A stretch of 64,000 nt of DNA, from positions 10,620,139 through 10,684,138 of the forward strand of contig NC_064039.1 in assembly GCF_932526225.1 (NCBI RefSeq), written 5' to 3'. Origin of the DNA: Nematostella vectensis. Its lineage: Eukaryota > Cnidaria > Anthozoa > Actiniaria > Edwardsiidae. A model generated the notes under the pieces. The model did not search any database and was not told the origin of the DNA. It saw only the letters and a list, made by a program, of their open reading frames with translations. Positions 43,801 through 55,800 of this stretch are shown piece after piece. The position numbers and the translations under genes are program-made. Within the stretch, counting starts at the first letter, position 1. Each line of letters begins with the position of its first letter.

Positions 43801-46800
43801 AAAAGTACAAGATAAGAGACTCGCGCAAGACACGAGTGAAAAGTACAAGATAAGAGACTCGCGCAAGACACGAGTGAAAAGTACAAGATAAGAGACTCTC
43901 GCAAGACACGAGTGAAAAGTACAAGATAAGAGACTCACGCAAGACACGAATGAAAAGTACAAGATAAGAGACTCTCGCAAGACACGAGTGAAAAGTACAA
44001 GATAAGAGACTCACGCAAGACACGAGTGAAAAGTACAAGATAAGAGGCTCGCGCAAGACAGAGTGAAAAGTACAAGATAAGAGGCTCGCGCAAGACACGA
44101 GTGAAAAGTACAAGATAAGAGACTCTCGCAAGACACGAGTGAAAAGTACAAGATTAGAGACTCTCAAAGACACGAGTGAAAAGTACAAGATAAGAGGCTC
44201 GCGCAAGACAGAGTGAAAAGTACAAGATAAGAGGCTCGCGCAAGACACGAGTGAAAAGTACAAAATAAGAGGCTCTCGCAAGACACGAATGAAAAGTACA
44301 AGATAAAAGACTCTCGCAAGACACGAGTGAAAAGTACAAGATAAGAGACTCTCGCAAGACACGAGTGAAAAGTACAAGATAAGAGACTCTCGCAAGACAC
44401 GAGAGAAAAGTACAAGATAAGAGACTCGCGCAAGACACAAGGGAAAAGTACAAAATAAGAGGCTCTCGCAAGACACGAATGAAAAGTACAAGATAAAAGA
44501 CTCTCGCAAGACACGAGTGAAAAGTACAAGATAAGAGACTCGCGCAAGACACGAGTGAAAAGTACAAGATAAGAGGCTCTCGCAAGACAGAGTGAAAAGT
44601 ACAAGATAAGAGACTCGCGCAAGACACGAATGAAAAGTACAAGATAAGAGACTCGCGCAAGACAGAGTGAAAAGTACAAGATAATAGGCTCGCGCAAGAC
44701 ACGAGTGAAAAGTACAAGGAAATAGGCTCGCGCAAGACACGAATGAAAAGTACAAGATAAGAGGCTCGCGCAAGACACGAGTGAAAAGTACAAGATAAGA
44801 GACTCGCGCAAGACAGAGTGAAAAGTACAAGATAATAGGCTCGCGCAAGACAGAGTGAAAAGTACAAGATAAGAGCCTTTCGCAAGACACGAGTGAAAAG
44901 TACAAGATAAGAGGCTCGCGCAAGACAGAGTGAAAAGTACAAGATAAGAGGCTCGCGCAAGACACGAGTGAAAAGTACAAGATAAGAGACTCTCGCAAGA
45001 CACGAGAGAAAAGTACAAGATAAGAGACTCGCGCAAGACACAAGGGAAAAGTACAAAATAAGAGGCTCTCGCAAGACACGAATGAAAAGTACAAGATAAA
45101 AGACTCTCGCAAGACACGAGTGAAAAGTACAAGATAAGAGACTCTCGCAAGACACGAGTGAAAAGTACAAGATAAGAGACTCTCGCAAGACACAAGTGAA
45201 AAGTACAAGATAAGAGACTCGCGCAAGACACGAGCGAAAAGTACAAGATAAGAGACTCTCGCAAGATACGAATGAAAAGTACAAGATAAGAGGCTCGCGC
45301 AAGACACGAGTGAAAAGTACAAGATAAGAGACTCGCGCAAGACACTTGTGAAAAGTACAAGATGAGAGACTCTCGCAAGACACTAGTGAAAAGTACAAGA
45401 TAATAGGCTCACGCAAGACACGAGTGAAAAGTACAAGATAATAGGCTCGCGCAAGACACGAGTGAAAAGTACAAGATAATAGGCTCGCGCAAGACACGAG
45501 TGAAAATTACAGGATAAGAGGCTCGCGCAAGACAGAGTGAAAAGTACAAGATAAGAGACTCTCGCAAGACACAAGGGAAAAGTACAAAATAAGAGGCTCT
45601 CGCAAGACACGAATGAAAAGTACAAGATAAAAGACTCTCGCAAGACACGAGTGAAAAGTACAAGATAAGAGGCTCGCGCAAGACAGAGTGAAAAGTACAA
45701 GATAAGAGCCTCTCGCAAGACACGAGTGAAAAGTACAAGATAAGAGGCTCACGCAAGACAGAGTGAAAAGTACAAGATAAGAGGCTCGCGCAAGACACGG
45801 GTGAAAAGTACAAGATAAGAGACTCTCGCAAGACACGAGAGAAAAGTACAAGATAAGAGACTCGCGCAAGACACAAGGGAAAAGTACAAAATAAGAGGCT
45901 CTCGCAAGACACGAATGAAAAGTACAAGATAAAAGACTCTCGCAAGACACGAGTGAAAAGTACAAGATAAGAGGCTCACGCAAGACAGAGTGAAAAGTAC
46001 AAGATAAGAGGCTCGCGCAAGACACGGGTGAAAAGTACAAGATAAGAGACTCTCGCAAGACACGAGAGAAAAGTACAAGATAAGAGACTCGCGCAAGACA
46101 CAAGGGAAAAGTACAAAATAAGAGGCTCTCGCAAGACACGAATGAAAAGTACAAGATAATAGGCTCACGCAAGACACGAGTGAAAAGTACAAGATAATAG
46201 GCTCGCGCAAGACACGAGTGAAAAGTACAAGATAATAGGCTCGCGCAAGACACGAGTGAAAATTACAGGATAAGAGGCTCGCGCAAGACAGAGTGAAAAG
46301 TACAAGATAAGAGACTCGCGCAAGACACAAGGGAAAAGTACAAAATAAGAGGCTCTCGCAAGACACGAATGAAAAGTACAAGATAATAGGCTCGCGCAAG
46401 ACACGAGTGAAAAGTACAAGATAAGAGGCTCGCGCAAGACAGAGTGAAAAGTACAAGATAAGAGCCTCTCGCAAGACACGAGTGAAAAGTACAAGATAAG
46501 AGGCTCGCGCAAGACAGAGTGAAAAGTACAAGATAAGAGGCTCGCGCAAGACACGGGTGAAAAGTACAAGATAAGAGACTCTCGCAAGACACGAGAGAAA
46601 AGTACAAGATAAGAGACTCGCGCAAGACACAAGGGAAAAGTACAAAATAAGAGGCTCTCGCAAGACACGAATGAAAAGTACAAGATAAAAGACTCTCGCA
46701 AGACACGAGTGAAAAGTACAAGATAAGAGACTCGCGCAAGACACGAGTGAAAAGTACAAGATAAGAGCCTCTCGCAAGACACGAGTGAAAAGTACAAGAT

Positions 46801-49800
46801 AAGAGGCTCGCGCAAGACAGAGTGAAAAGTACAAGATAAGAGGCTCGCGCAAGACACGAGTGAAAAGTACAAGATAAGAGACTCTCGCAAGACACGAGAG
46901 AAAAGTACAAGATAAGAGACTCGCGCAAGACACAAGGGAAAAGTACAAAATAAGAGGCTCTCGCAAGACACGAATGAAAAGTACAAGATAAAAGACTCTC
47001 GCAAGACACGAGTGAAAAGTACAAGATAAGAGACTCTCGCAAGACACGAGTGAAAAGTACAAGATAAGAGACTCTCGCAAGACACAAGTGAAAAGTACAA
47101 GATAAGAGACTCGCGCAAGACACGAGCGAAAAGTACAAGATAAGAGACTCTCGCAAGATACGAATGAAAAGTACAAGATAAGAGGCTCGCGCAAGACACG
47201 AGTGAAAAGTACAAGATAAGAGACTCGCGCAAGACACTTGTGAAAAGTACAAGATGAGAGACTCTCGCAAGACACGAGTGAAAAGTACAAGATAATAGGC
47301 TCACGCAAGACACGAGTGAAAAGTACAAGATAATAGGCTCGCGCAAGACACGAGTGAAAAGTACAAGATAATAGGCTCGCGCAAGACACGAGTGAAAATT
47401 ACAGGATAAGAGGCTCGCGCAAGACACGAGTGAAAAGTACAAGATAAGAGGCTCGCGCAAGACAGAGTGAAAAGTACAAGATAAGAGCCTCTCGCAAGAC
47501 ACGAGTGAAAAGTACAAGATAAGAGGCTCGCGCAAGACAGAGTGAAAAGTACAAGATAAGAGGCTCGCGCAAGACACGAGTGAAAAGTACAAGATAAGAG
47601 ACTCTCGCAAGACACGAGAGAAAAGTACAAGATAAGAGACTCGCGCAAGACACAAGGGAAAAGTACAAAATAAGAGGCTCTCGCAAGACACGAATGAAAA
47701 GTACAAGATAAAAGACTCTCGCAAGACACGAGTGAAAAGTACAAGATAAGAGGCTCGCGCAAGACAGAGTGAAAAGTACAAGATAAGAGGCTCTCGCAAG
47801 ACAGAGTGAAAAGTACAAGATAAGAGACTCGCGCAAGACACGAATGAAAAGTACAAGATAAGAGACTCGCGCAAGACAGAGTGAAAAGTACAAGATAATA
47901 GGCTCGCGCAAGACACGAGTGAAAAGTACAAGGAAATAGGCTCGCGCAAGACACGAATGAAAAGTACAAGATAAGAGGCTCGCGCAAGACACGAGTGAAA
48001 AGTACAAGATAAGAGACTCGCGCAAGACAGAGTGAAAAGTACAAGATAATAGGCTCGCGCAAGACACGAGTGAAAAGTACAAGATAAGAGACTCTAGCAA
48101 GACACGAGTGAAAAGTACAAGATAAGAGACTCGTGCAAGACACGAATGAAAAGAACAAGATAAGAGGCTCGCGCAAGACACGAGTGAAAAGTACAAGATA
48201 AGAGACTCGCGCAAGACACGAATGAAAAGTACAAGATAATAGGCTCGCGCAAGACACGAGTGAAAAGTACAAGATAAGAGGCTCGCGCAAGACACGAATG
48301 AAAAGTACAAGATAATAGGCTCGCGCAAGACACGAGTGAAAAGTACAAGATAAGAGGCTGGCGCAAGACACGAGTGAAAAGTACAAGATAATAGGCTCGC
48401 GCAAGACACGAGTGAAAAGTACAAGATAAGAGGCTGGCGCAAGACACGAATGAAAAGTACAAGATAAGAGGCTCGCGCAAGACACGAGTGAAAAGTACAA
48501 GATAAGAGACTCGCGCAAGACAGAGTGAAAAGTACAAGATAATAGGCTCGCGCAAGACACGAGTGAAAAGTACAAGATAAGAGACTCTAGCAAGACACGA
48601 GTGAAAAGTACAAGATAAGAGACTCGTGCAAGACACGAATGAAAAGAACAAGATAAGAGGCTCGCGCAAGACACGAGTGAAAAGTACAAGATAAGAGACT
48701 CGTGCAAGACACGAATGAAAAGTACAAGATAATAGGCTCGCGCAAGACACGAGTGAAAAGTACAAGATAAGAGGCTCTCGCAAGACACGAATGAAAAGTA
48801 CAAGATAAGAGGCTCTCGCAAGACACGAATGAAAAGTACAAGATAAGAGACTCGCGCAAGACACGAATGAAAAGTACAAGATAAGAGGCTGGCGCAAGAC
48901 ACGAATGAAAAGTACAAGATAAGAGACTCGCGCAAGACATGAGTGAAAAGTACAAGATAAGAGACTCGCGCAAGACAGAGTGAAAAGTACAAGATAAGAG
49001 GCTCGCGCAAGACACGAGTGAAAAGTACAAGATAAGAGGCTCTCGCAAGACACGAATGAAAAGTACAAGATAAGAGACTCGCGCAAGACACGAATGAAAA
49101 GTACAAGATAAGAGGCTCGCGCAAGACACGAGTGAAAAGTACAAGATAAGAGACTCGTGCAAGACACGAATGAAAAGTACAAGATAATAGGCTCGCGCAA
49201 GACACGAGTGAAAAGTACAAGATAAGAGGCTGGCGCAAGACACGAATGAAAAGTACAAGATAAGAGGCTCGCGCAAGACACGAATGAAAAGTACAAGATA
49301 AGAGACTCTCGCAAGACACAAGTGTAAAGTACAAGATAAGAGACTCTCGCAAGACACGAGTGAAAAGTACAAAATAAGAGACTCTCGCAAGACACGAGTG
49401 AAGAGTACAAGATAAGAGACTCTCGCAAGACACGAGTGAAAAGTACAAGATAAGAGACTCTCAAAGACACGAGTGAAAAGTACAAGATAAGAGACTCGCG
49501 CAAGACACGAGTGAAAAGTACAAGATAAGAGACACTCGCAAGACATGAGTGAAAAGTACAAGATAAGAGACTCGCGCAAGACAGAGTGAAAAGTAGAAGA
49601 TAATAGGCTCGCGCAAGACACGAGTGAAAAGTACAAGGAAATAGGCTCGCGCAAGACACGAATGAAAAGTACAAGATAAGAGGCTCGCGCAAGACACGAG
49701 TGAAAAGTACAAGATAAGAGACTCGCGCAAGACAGAGTGAAAAGTACAAGATAAGAGACTCTCGCAAGACACGAGTGAAAAGTACAAAATAAGAGACTCG

Positions 49801-52800
49801 GGCAAGACACGAATGAAAAGTACAAGATAAGAGGCTCGCGCAAGACACGAGTGAAACGTACAAGATGAGAGACTCTCGCAAGACACGAGTGAAAAGTACA
49901 AGATAAGAGACTCTCGCAAGACACAAGTGAAAAGTACAAGATAAGAGACTCGCGCAAGACACGAGTGAAAAGTACAAAATAAGAGACTCTCGCAAGACAC
50001 GAGGAAGAGTACAAGATAAGAGACTCTCGCAAGACACGAGTAAAAAGTACAAGATAAGAGACTCTCGCAAGACACGAGTGAAAAGTACAAGATAAGAGAC
50101 TTTCGCAAGACACGAGTGAAAAGTACAAGATAAGAGACTCTCGCAAGACACGAGTGAAAAGTACAAGATAAGAGACTCTCGCAAGACACGAGTGAAAAGT
50201 ACAAGATAAGAGACTCGCGCAAGACACGTGTCATGCTTCTTGCTATCGCCCATTTTCTTACCTGTTTCAGGGGGGACGGAATTTCACGTCCTAGGCTCTG
50301 CGCAATTCCAGCTCTCAACTCTTCGACCTTTAAAAAAACGGAAAGCTATTAGACCAACAAACACAGCCAAAACAATAAACAAATGGACTTTTGGAATAAG
50401 AATCTCGGCCTATCACCCTTTTGGGTACAAGCAACAATCAACGTTAGATTGTCTCTTGTCATATGTCGTTATATCGAAGTTCCACTGTTAGACTTATTAT
50501 GTTAGGTCTAAGTATCCATATAAAATAACGGTCATCCCTCACAAGTACCCAAGTGCACGTTGATAGAGCGAGATTAGAATGTCGCTACAACATTATTTTG
50601 ACATAACATTTTGAAGTGCAAATGTCACGGCACACTCGCAATAGGAGGTCTCCCGACCAGATCAAACAGAAACAACTTGTAACCCCAGTTTAAAGCGGAA
50701 ATGGATGCTTTTGAAAAATATAGCGTAGCGCAACAGGATATTACAGAAGAATTTAGGGAAAGACAATAAGATCCTAAGACACTTTTTTAAGGCGGAGCAG
50801 CTGTGTCTGATTCCTTTTTTTGGCGGGTATCTAAATTGCTCGATTTGTTTTTTGCTTTCGGAGCCGTACTCGATATATTTATGGGAGGTGTAGTAGCGCT
50901 GTGAGGTTATTTTTAACGTCTCAAAGAGCTTCACACTTTGCTACGCTGAAAAATGTTGTTTTACTGCATAGCTGTATATTGGGTTATTTTTCTGTTTTAT
51001 TCTTAGAGATCTACACTATCAACCTCGCAAAGAAGGTGATTATCTCTTGGTACAGGACGTAAGGCATAGAGCGTAAGAGAACATAGCGAAGAAGAATATC
51101 GTGACGAACAGGACGGACAAACGGACGGGTGGGCGGAGAGAAGATAGTGATGCTAACATATAGGACATAAAATTATCTTGTGCTGTGAATTAGTACCACA
51201 ATAAGCGGTGAATACTTACCAATCCTTTTCTTACGACCGGCGTCTCCTTGATATGTCGAGCTAGAACGAAACCATACATATAATCATGCTATTATCGATT
51301 AAAAATAACAGCCTCTACTTTTTGGGGTAACGGATTCGATATGTACAGCAGCGGATGTGACGCCCAAATATTGGCTCGCGCCACAACCAAAAGCAACTTA
51401 TTTAGCGCATACAAAAGTTATTATGGGATTATTTTCATTGAAAGATTGTATTTTTTTCGTCGCTGTTTGAAGTGACGGCCGCAGCTATTTATGTGTCTAT
51501 TCTGGCGTGAATTTGCTACTCCACCAAAAATGTTGTGTGATTTCTTACTCAGTCCGGCAGGCGAGGCCTTCTGGCATATGATGTTAAAGCCGCATTATGA
51601 AGAGTTTACTTCTGGAGGTCCGACGGAAACCTCAACCGTTAAAAGACAAAAGAATCTATTAAACCCGAGATATTAAACAGGCCATCCGCTCTAAATTATC
51701 AATCACATCCTCAAAGAAACTTCCAATAAACACACTGCTTTCAATATTTTGAAATATTTGTAGCATCGGAGATTGTTACGTAATCGACCGGAAGTAAACT
51801 GGTGACAAGCATCGACAAAGAAATGTTTCTCGGATAGATGAAAAAGCTTTTCGTGTCGCGCTCTACAAAATTAGTCGCGCACTACATGTTTTTGGTAGTG
51901 GCTTTACTAGGAAACACTTAGGAGACATGTCGCACGCTATATGTCCCCTAGTTTAGCCAGGCTTTAAGTGTCTGGATTGTCAGTCACGTGGGTGGTCAAG
52001 GTATGTAATAGTGGCACACAATTCCTACCTGGCTCTTCTGATTCCGGCTCGACGTACTCCCCGACTTCGTCATCGGAGCTAGACTCCTGAATCAAAGCAG
52101 TGACATGTAAAAACTATACTAATTAGGAAAAATCTAAAAACATATACAAAATGGGTTGAATGTAGCTGGAGACTCAATACATTACCGGAAATTCGACACT
52201 TCTCAGCACACATTTCTTTTCTTTAAAATTTTTTCCTGACTTTTTTGTTGTTGCAAATTGCAATTTTTTAAACGTCGAATGCAAAGGCTTACCAACACCT
52301 CAGTCAGTCTACAGTCAATCTCAGTACCTAGCTCGGACTTACTTGATCAAGTGTCGCAAAACTCCCCAACTGCCTAATTATACCGCTTATTCTGAATAAC
52401 CACAAAGCATTGACAGTATTTTGTGGCCTTTATTTTAGGATTTAAGACAATTACCAGCTACCAGGTACTGAGAATGACTGGAGACTGACTGAGAGGTTGG
52501 TAAGTCTGTGGTCAATGTAATGGCGGACATCTTTACCTTTGGGGGACATCTTGGAATTAAAACAAAATAGCTATTCCTGCCAGAAGCATTATAGCTGAAA
52601 CTCTTACTTACTAGTGTGTAATGTTATTCTAGTTTAATGGTACTATTTATAAATCGCAGCACACTGCCTTTTTTGCATATTTAAGGGAATTAAAGTATGT
52701 TGGCCAACTTGGAATTTTTGGGTGGGTAGTCGGTGCAGCTCACAAAATTGCTGACATGACATTCTTTGTGTTCTTGTAGGTCAAAATTACAAAACTAGAT

Positions 52801-55800
52801 AGTCGGTACGCTTTCGCCAGGAAAATCCACGGGATTCAATTTCAGGGTGTTTTTCACTTCTGGCTCCGATCAGTTTGTTTAAAAACACGAACAACTCCAA
52901 GAAATAGTTCAGTAGAAGGCGTCTTTCATTGTTCAATAATAAAAAAAAGAGAAACTTGTCGTAGTTTTGTTTTGTTGCGCTTTGTTTTGTTTTGTTTGCT
53001 CCCCCCTCGTGGGGCGGGGAGAATTTTTGCGTGACTCCGACCTCGGGCGGCTGCAAAGAAGACTAGGGTTAAAGGGGAGGGCGCTTATTTGAAGGGGCGC
53101 TTATTTTATATTTTGCGTCTTAGGGGGCGCTATTAGGAAGGCTGGCGCTAAAACGAGCATTTGGGGTATTTGATACTTTTTAATATAAAACCTACATCAC
53201 CAGCATCATCATCAAACTCATCAGATTCCCACCCGTGATAGTCATAAGCTGCAAGAAAAAAAAAACACGCCTCATTTTAGCTACAAATCACAACACATGC
53301 AGCACAAAAATATGTTATTAGAATTTTTGAATCGTGTACCTGTTTGAAGACTTTTTTTTTCTTTGGCAAATTATCTTTAACATCGTTTTGAAAACGCTTC
53401 CTTTTCATTTTATACCTCTGTCTTTAATGATTATCTGCCATCTGTAGACCCAAAATAGAGTACTTACGGTCCTCCTCTTCTTCCTCCACCTGCTCGTCAT
53501 CATCTTGACAAATGGATGGTTTCTTAGTGGTTGTTATTCTCTGAACTTGAGTGCCATCATTGAATTCCTGGAACATCCTAACAATAACATGAAAGTGTTC
53601 AATTAATTCTAGTTTTTTGGGGCTCCATCAAAAAATGGTGCAGTTTTTGGGCTCCCATTGTGTTGTGCTAAGTAAAACACTGAGTTACAGATAGCCATTG
53701 CAAGTGTTTTTTTCAACCCTTCTCATGGTATATTGCACCTCTCTTGTTGCGCTATGGGAGTAGTCTAGCTTTTAATGATATAAGAATTCTATGATATAAG
53801 AATTTAAGTCATATTAAGGCACTAACCTAAAAAAGATTAAATTTTTAAAAAGGTGGAGAATTAGGCCACGGAATTAATCTATAAGACTTTTTCCTGATTG
53901 GAATAATAATGTAATAATAAGAGATGTCAGAGAAAAAACTGAATATCTTACCTGTTTACCATTCCCTTCCTCTTGTTGCGATACTGTGTAATTGCCTTTA
54001 AAAGTTTTCTGTAAAAAAATTAGTGCAGAGATGTAGATCCAACCTAAAACATCTTTCTAGCCGTTGGTTTCTTCAAATATGGTATACCCTAACATGGCAC
54101 ATCAGCCACTAGTCTCTCAATATATGGTATACTCCACCATAGCACATAAGCCTCTGGTCTGTCCATATATGGTATACCCTACCATGACACATCAGCCTCT
54201 GGTCTCTCCATATATGGTATACTCTACCATGACACATCAGCCCCTGGTCTCTCCATATATGGTATACTCTACCATGACACATCAGCCCCTGGTCTGTCCA
54301 TATATGGTATACCCTAACATGGCACATCAGCCCCTGGTCTCTCCATATATGGTATACTCTACCATGACACATCAGCCCCTGGTCTCTCCATATATGGTAT
54401 ACTCTACCATGACACATCAGCCCCTGGTCTCTCCATATATGGTATACTCTACCATGACACATAAGCCTCTGGTCTCTCCATATATGGTATACTCTACCAT
54501 GACACATCAGCCCCTGGTCTATCCATATATGGAATACTCTACCATGACACATAAGCCTCTGGTCTCTCCATATATGGTATACTCTACCATGACACATCAG
54601 CCCCTGGTCTCTCCATATATGGTATACTCTACCATGACACATCAGCCCCTGGTCTGTCCATATATGGTATACCCTAACATGGCACATCAGCCCCTGGTCT
54701 CTCCATATATGGTATACTCTACCATGACACATCAGCCCCTGGTCTCTCCATATATGGTATACTCTACCATGACACATCAGCCCCTGGTCTCTCCATATAT
54801 GGTATACTCTACCATGACACATAAGCCTCTGGTCTCTCCATATATGGTATACTCTACCATGACACATCAGCCCCTGGTCTATCCATATATGGAATACTCT
54901 ACCATGACACATAAGCCTCTGGTCTCTCCATATATGGTATACTCTACCATGACACATCAGCCCCTGGTCTGTCCATATATGGTATACCCTACCATGGCAC
55001 ATCAGCCCCTGGTCTCTCCATATATGGTATACTCTACCATGGCACATCAGCCCCTGGTCTGTCCATATATGGTATACTCTACCATGACACATCAGCCCCT
55101 GGTCTGTCCATATATGGTATACCCTACCATGGCACATCAGCCCCTGGTCTCTCCATATATGGTATACTCTACCATGGCACATCAGCCCCTGGTCTGTCCA
55201 TATATGGTATACTCTACCATGACATATCAGCCCCTGGTCTATCCATATATGGTATACCCCACCATAGCACATCAGCCCCTGGTCTCACCATATATGGTAT
55301 ACTCTACCATGACACATCAGCCCCTGGTCTGTCCATATATGGTATACTCTACCATGGCACATCAGCCCCTGGTCTCTCCATATATGGTATACCCTACCAT
55401 GACACATCAGCCCCTGGTCTCTCCATATATGGTATACTCTACCATGACACATCAGCCCCTGGTCCTTTCATATATGGTATACTCTACCATGGCACATCAG
55501 CCCCTTGTCTCTCAATATATGGTATACTCTACCATGACATATCAGCCTCTGGTCTCACCATATATGGTATACTCTACCATGACATATCAGCCTCTGGTCT
55601 CTCCATATATGGTATACTCTACCATGACACATCAGCCCCTTGTCTCTCCATATATGGTATACTCTACCATGACATATCAGCCCCTGGTCTCTCCATATAT
55701 GGTATACTCTACCAATGGCACATCAGCCTCTGGTCTCTCCATATATGGTATACTCTACCATGACACATAAGCCTCTGGTCTGTCCATATATGGTATACCC

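Noticed and set aside
43605-50318. Long minus-strand frames of 285-719 codons with repeated hydrophobic sequence
   Set aside because: They are read-through of a stop-free 38-bp minisatellite in an intron. All three frames are open and there are no matching splice sites or domains.
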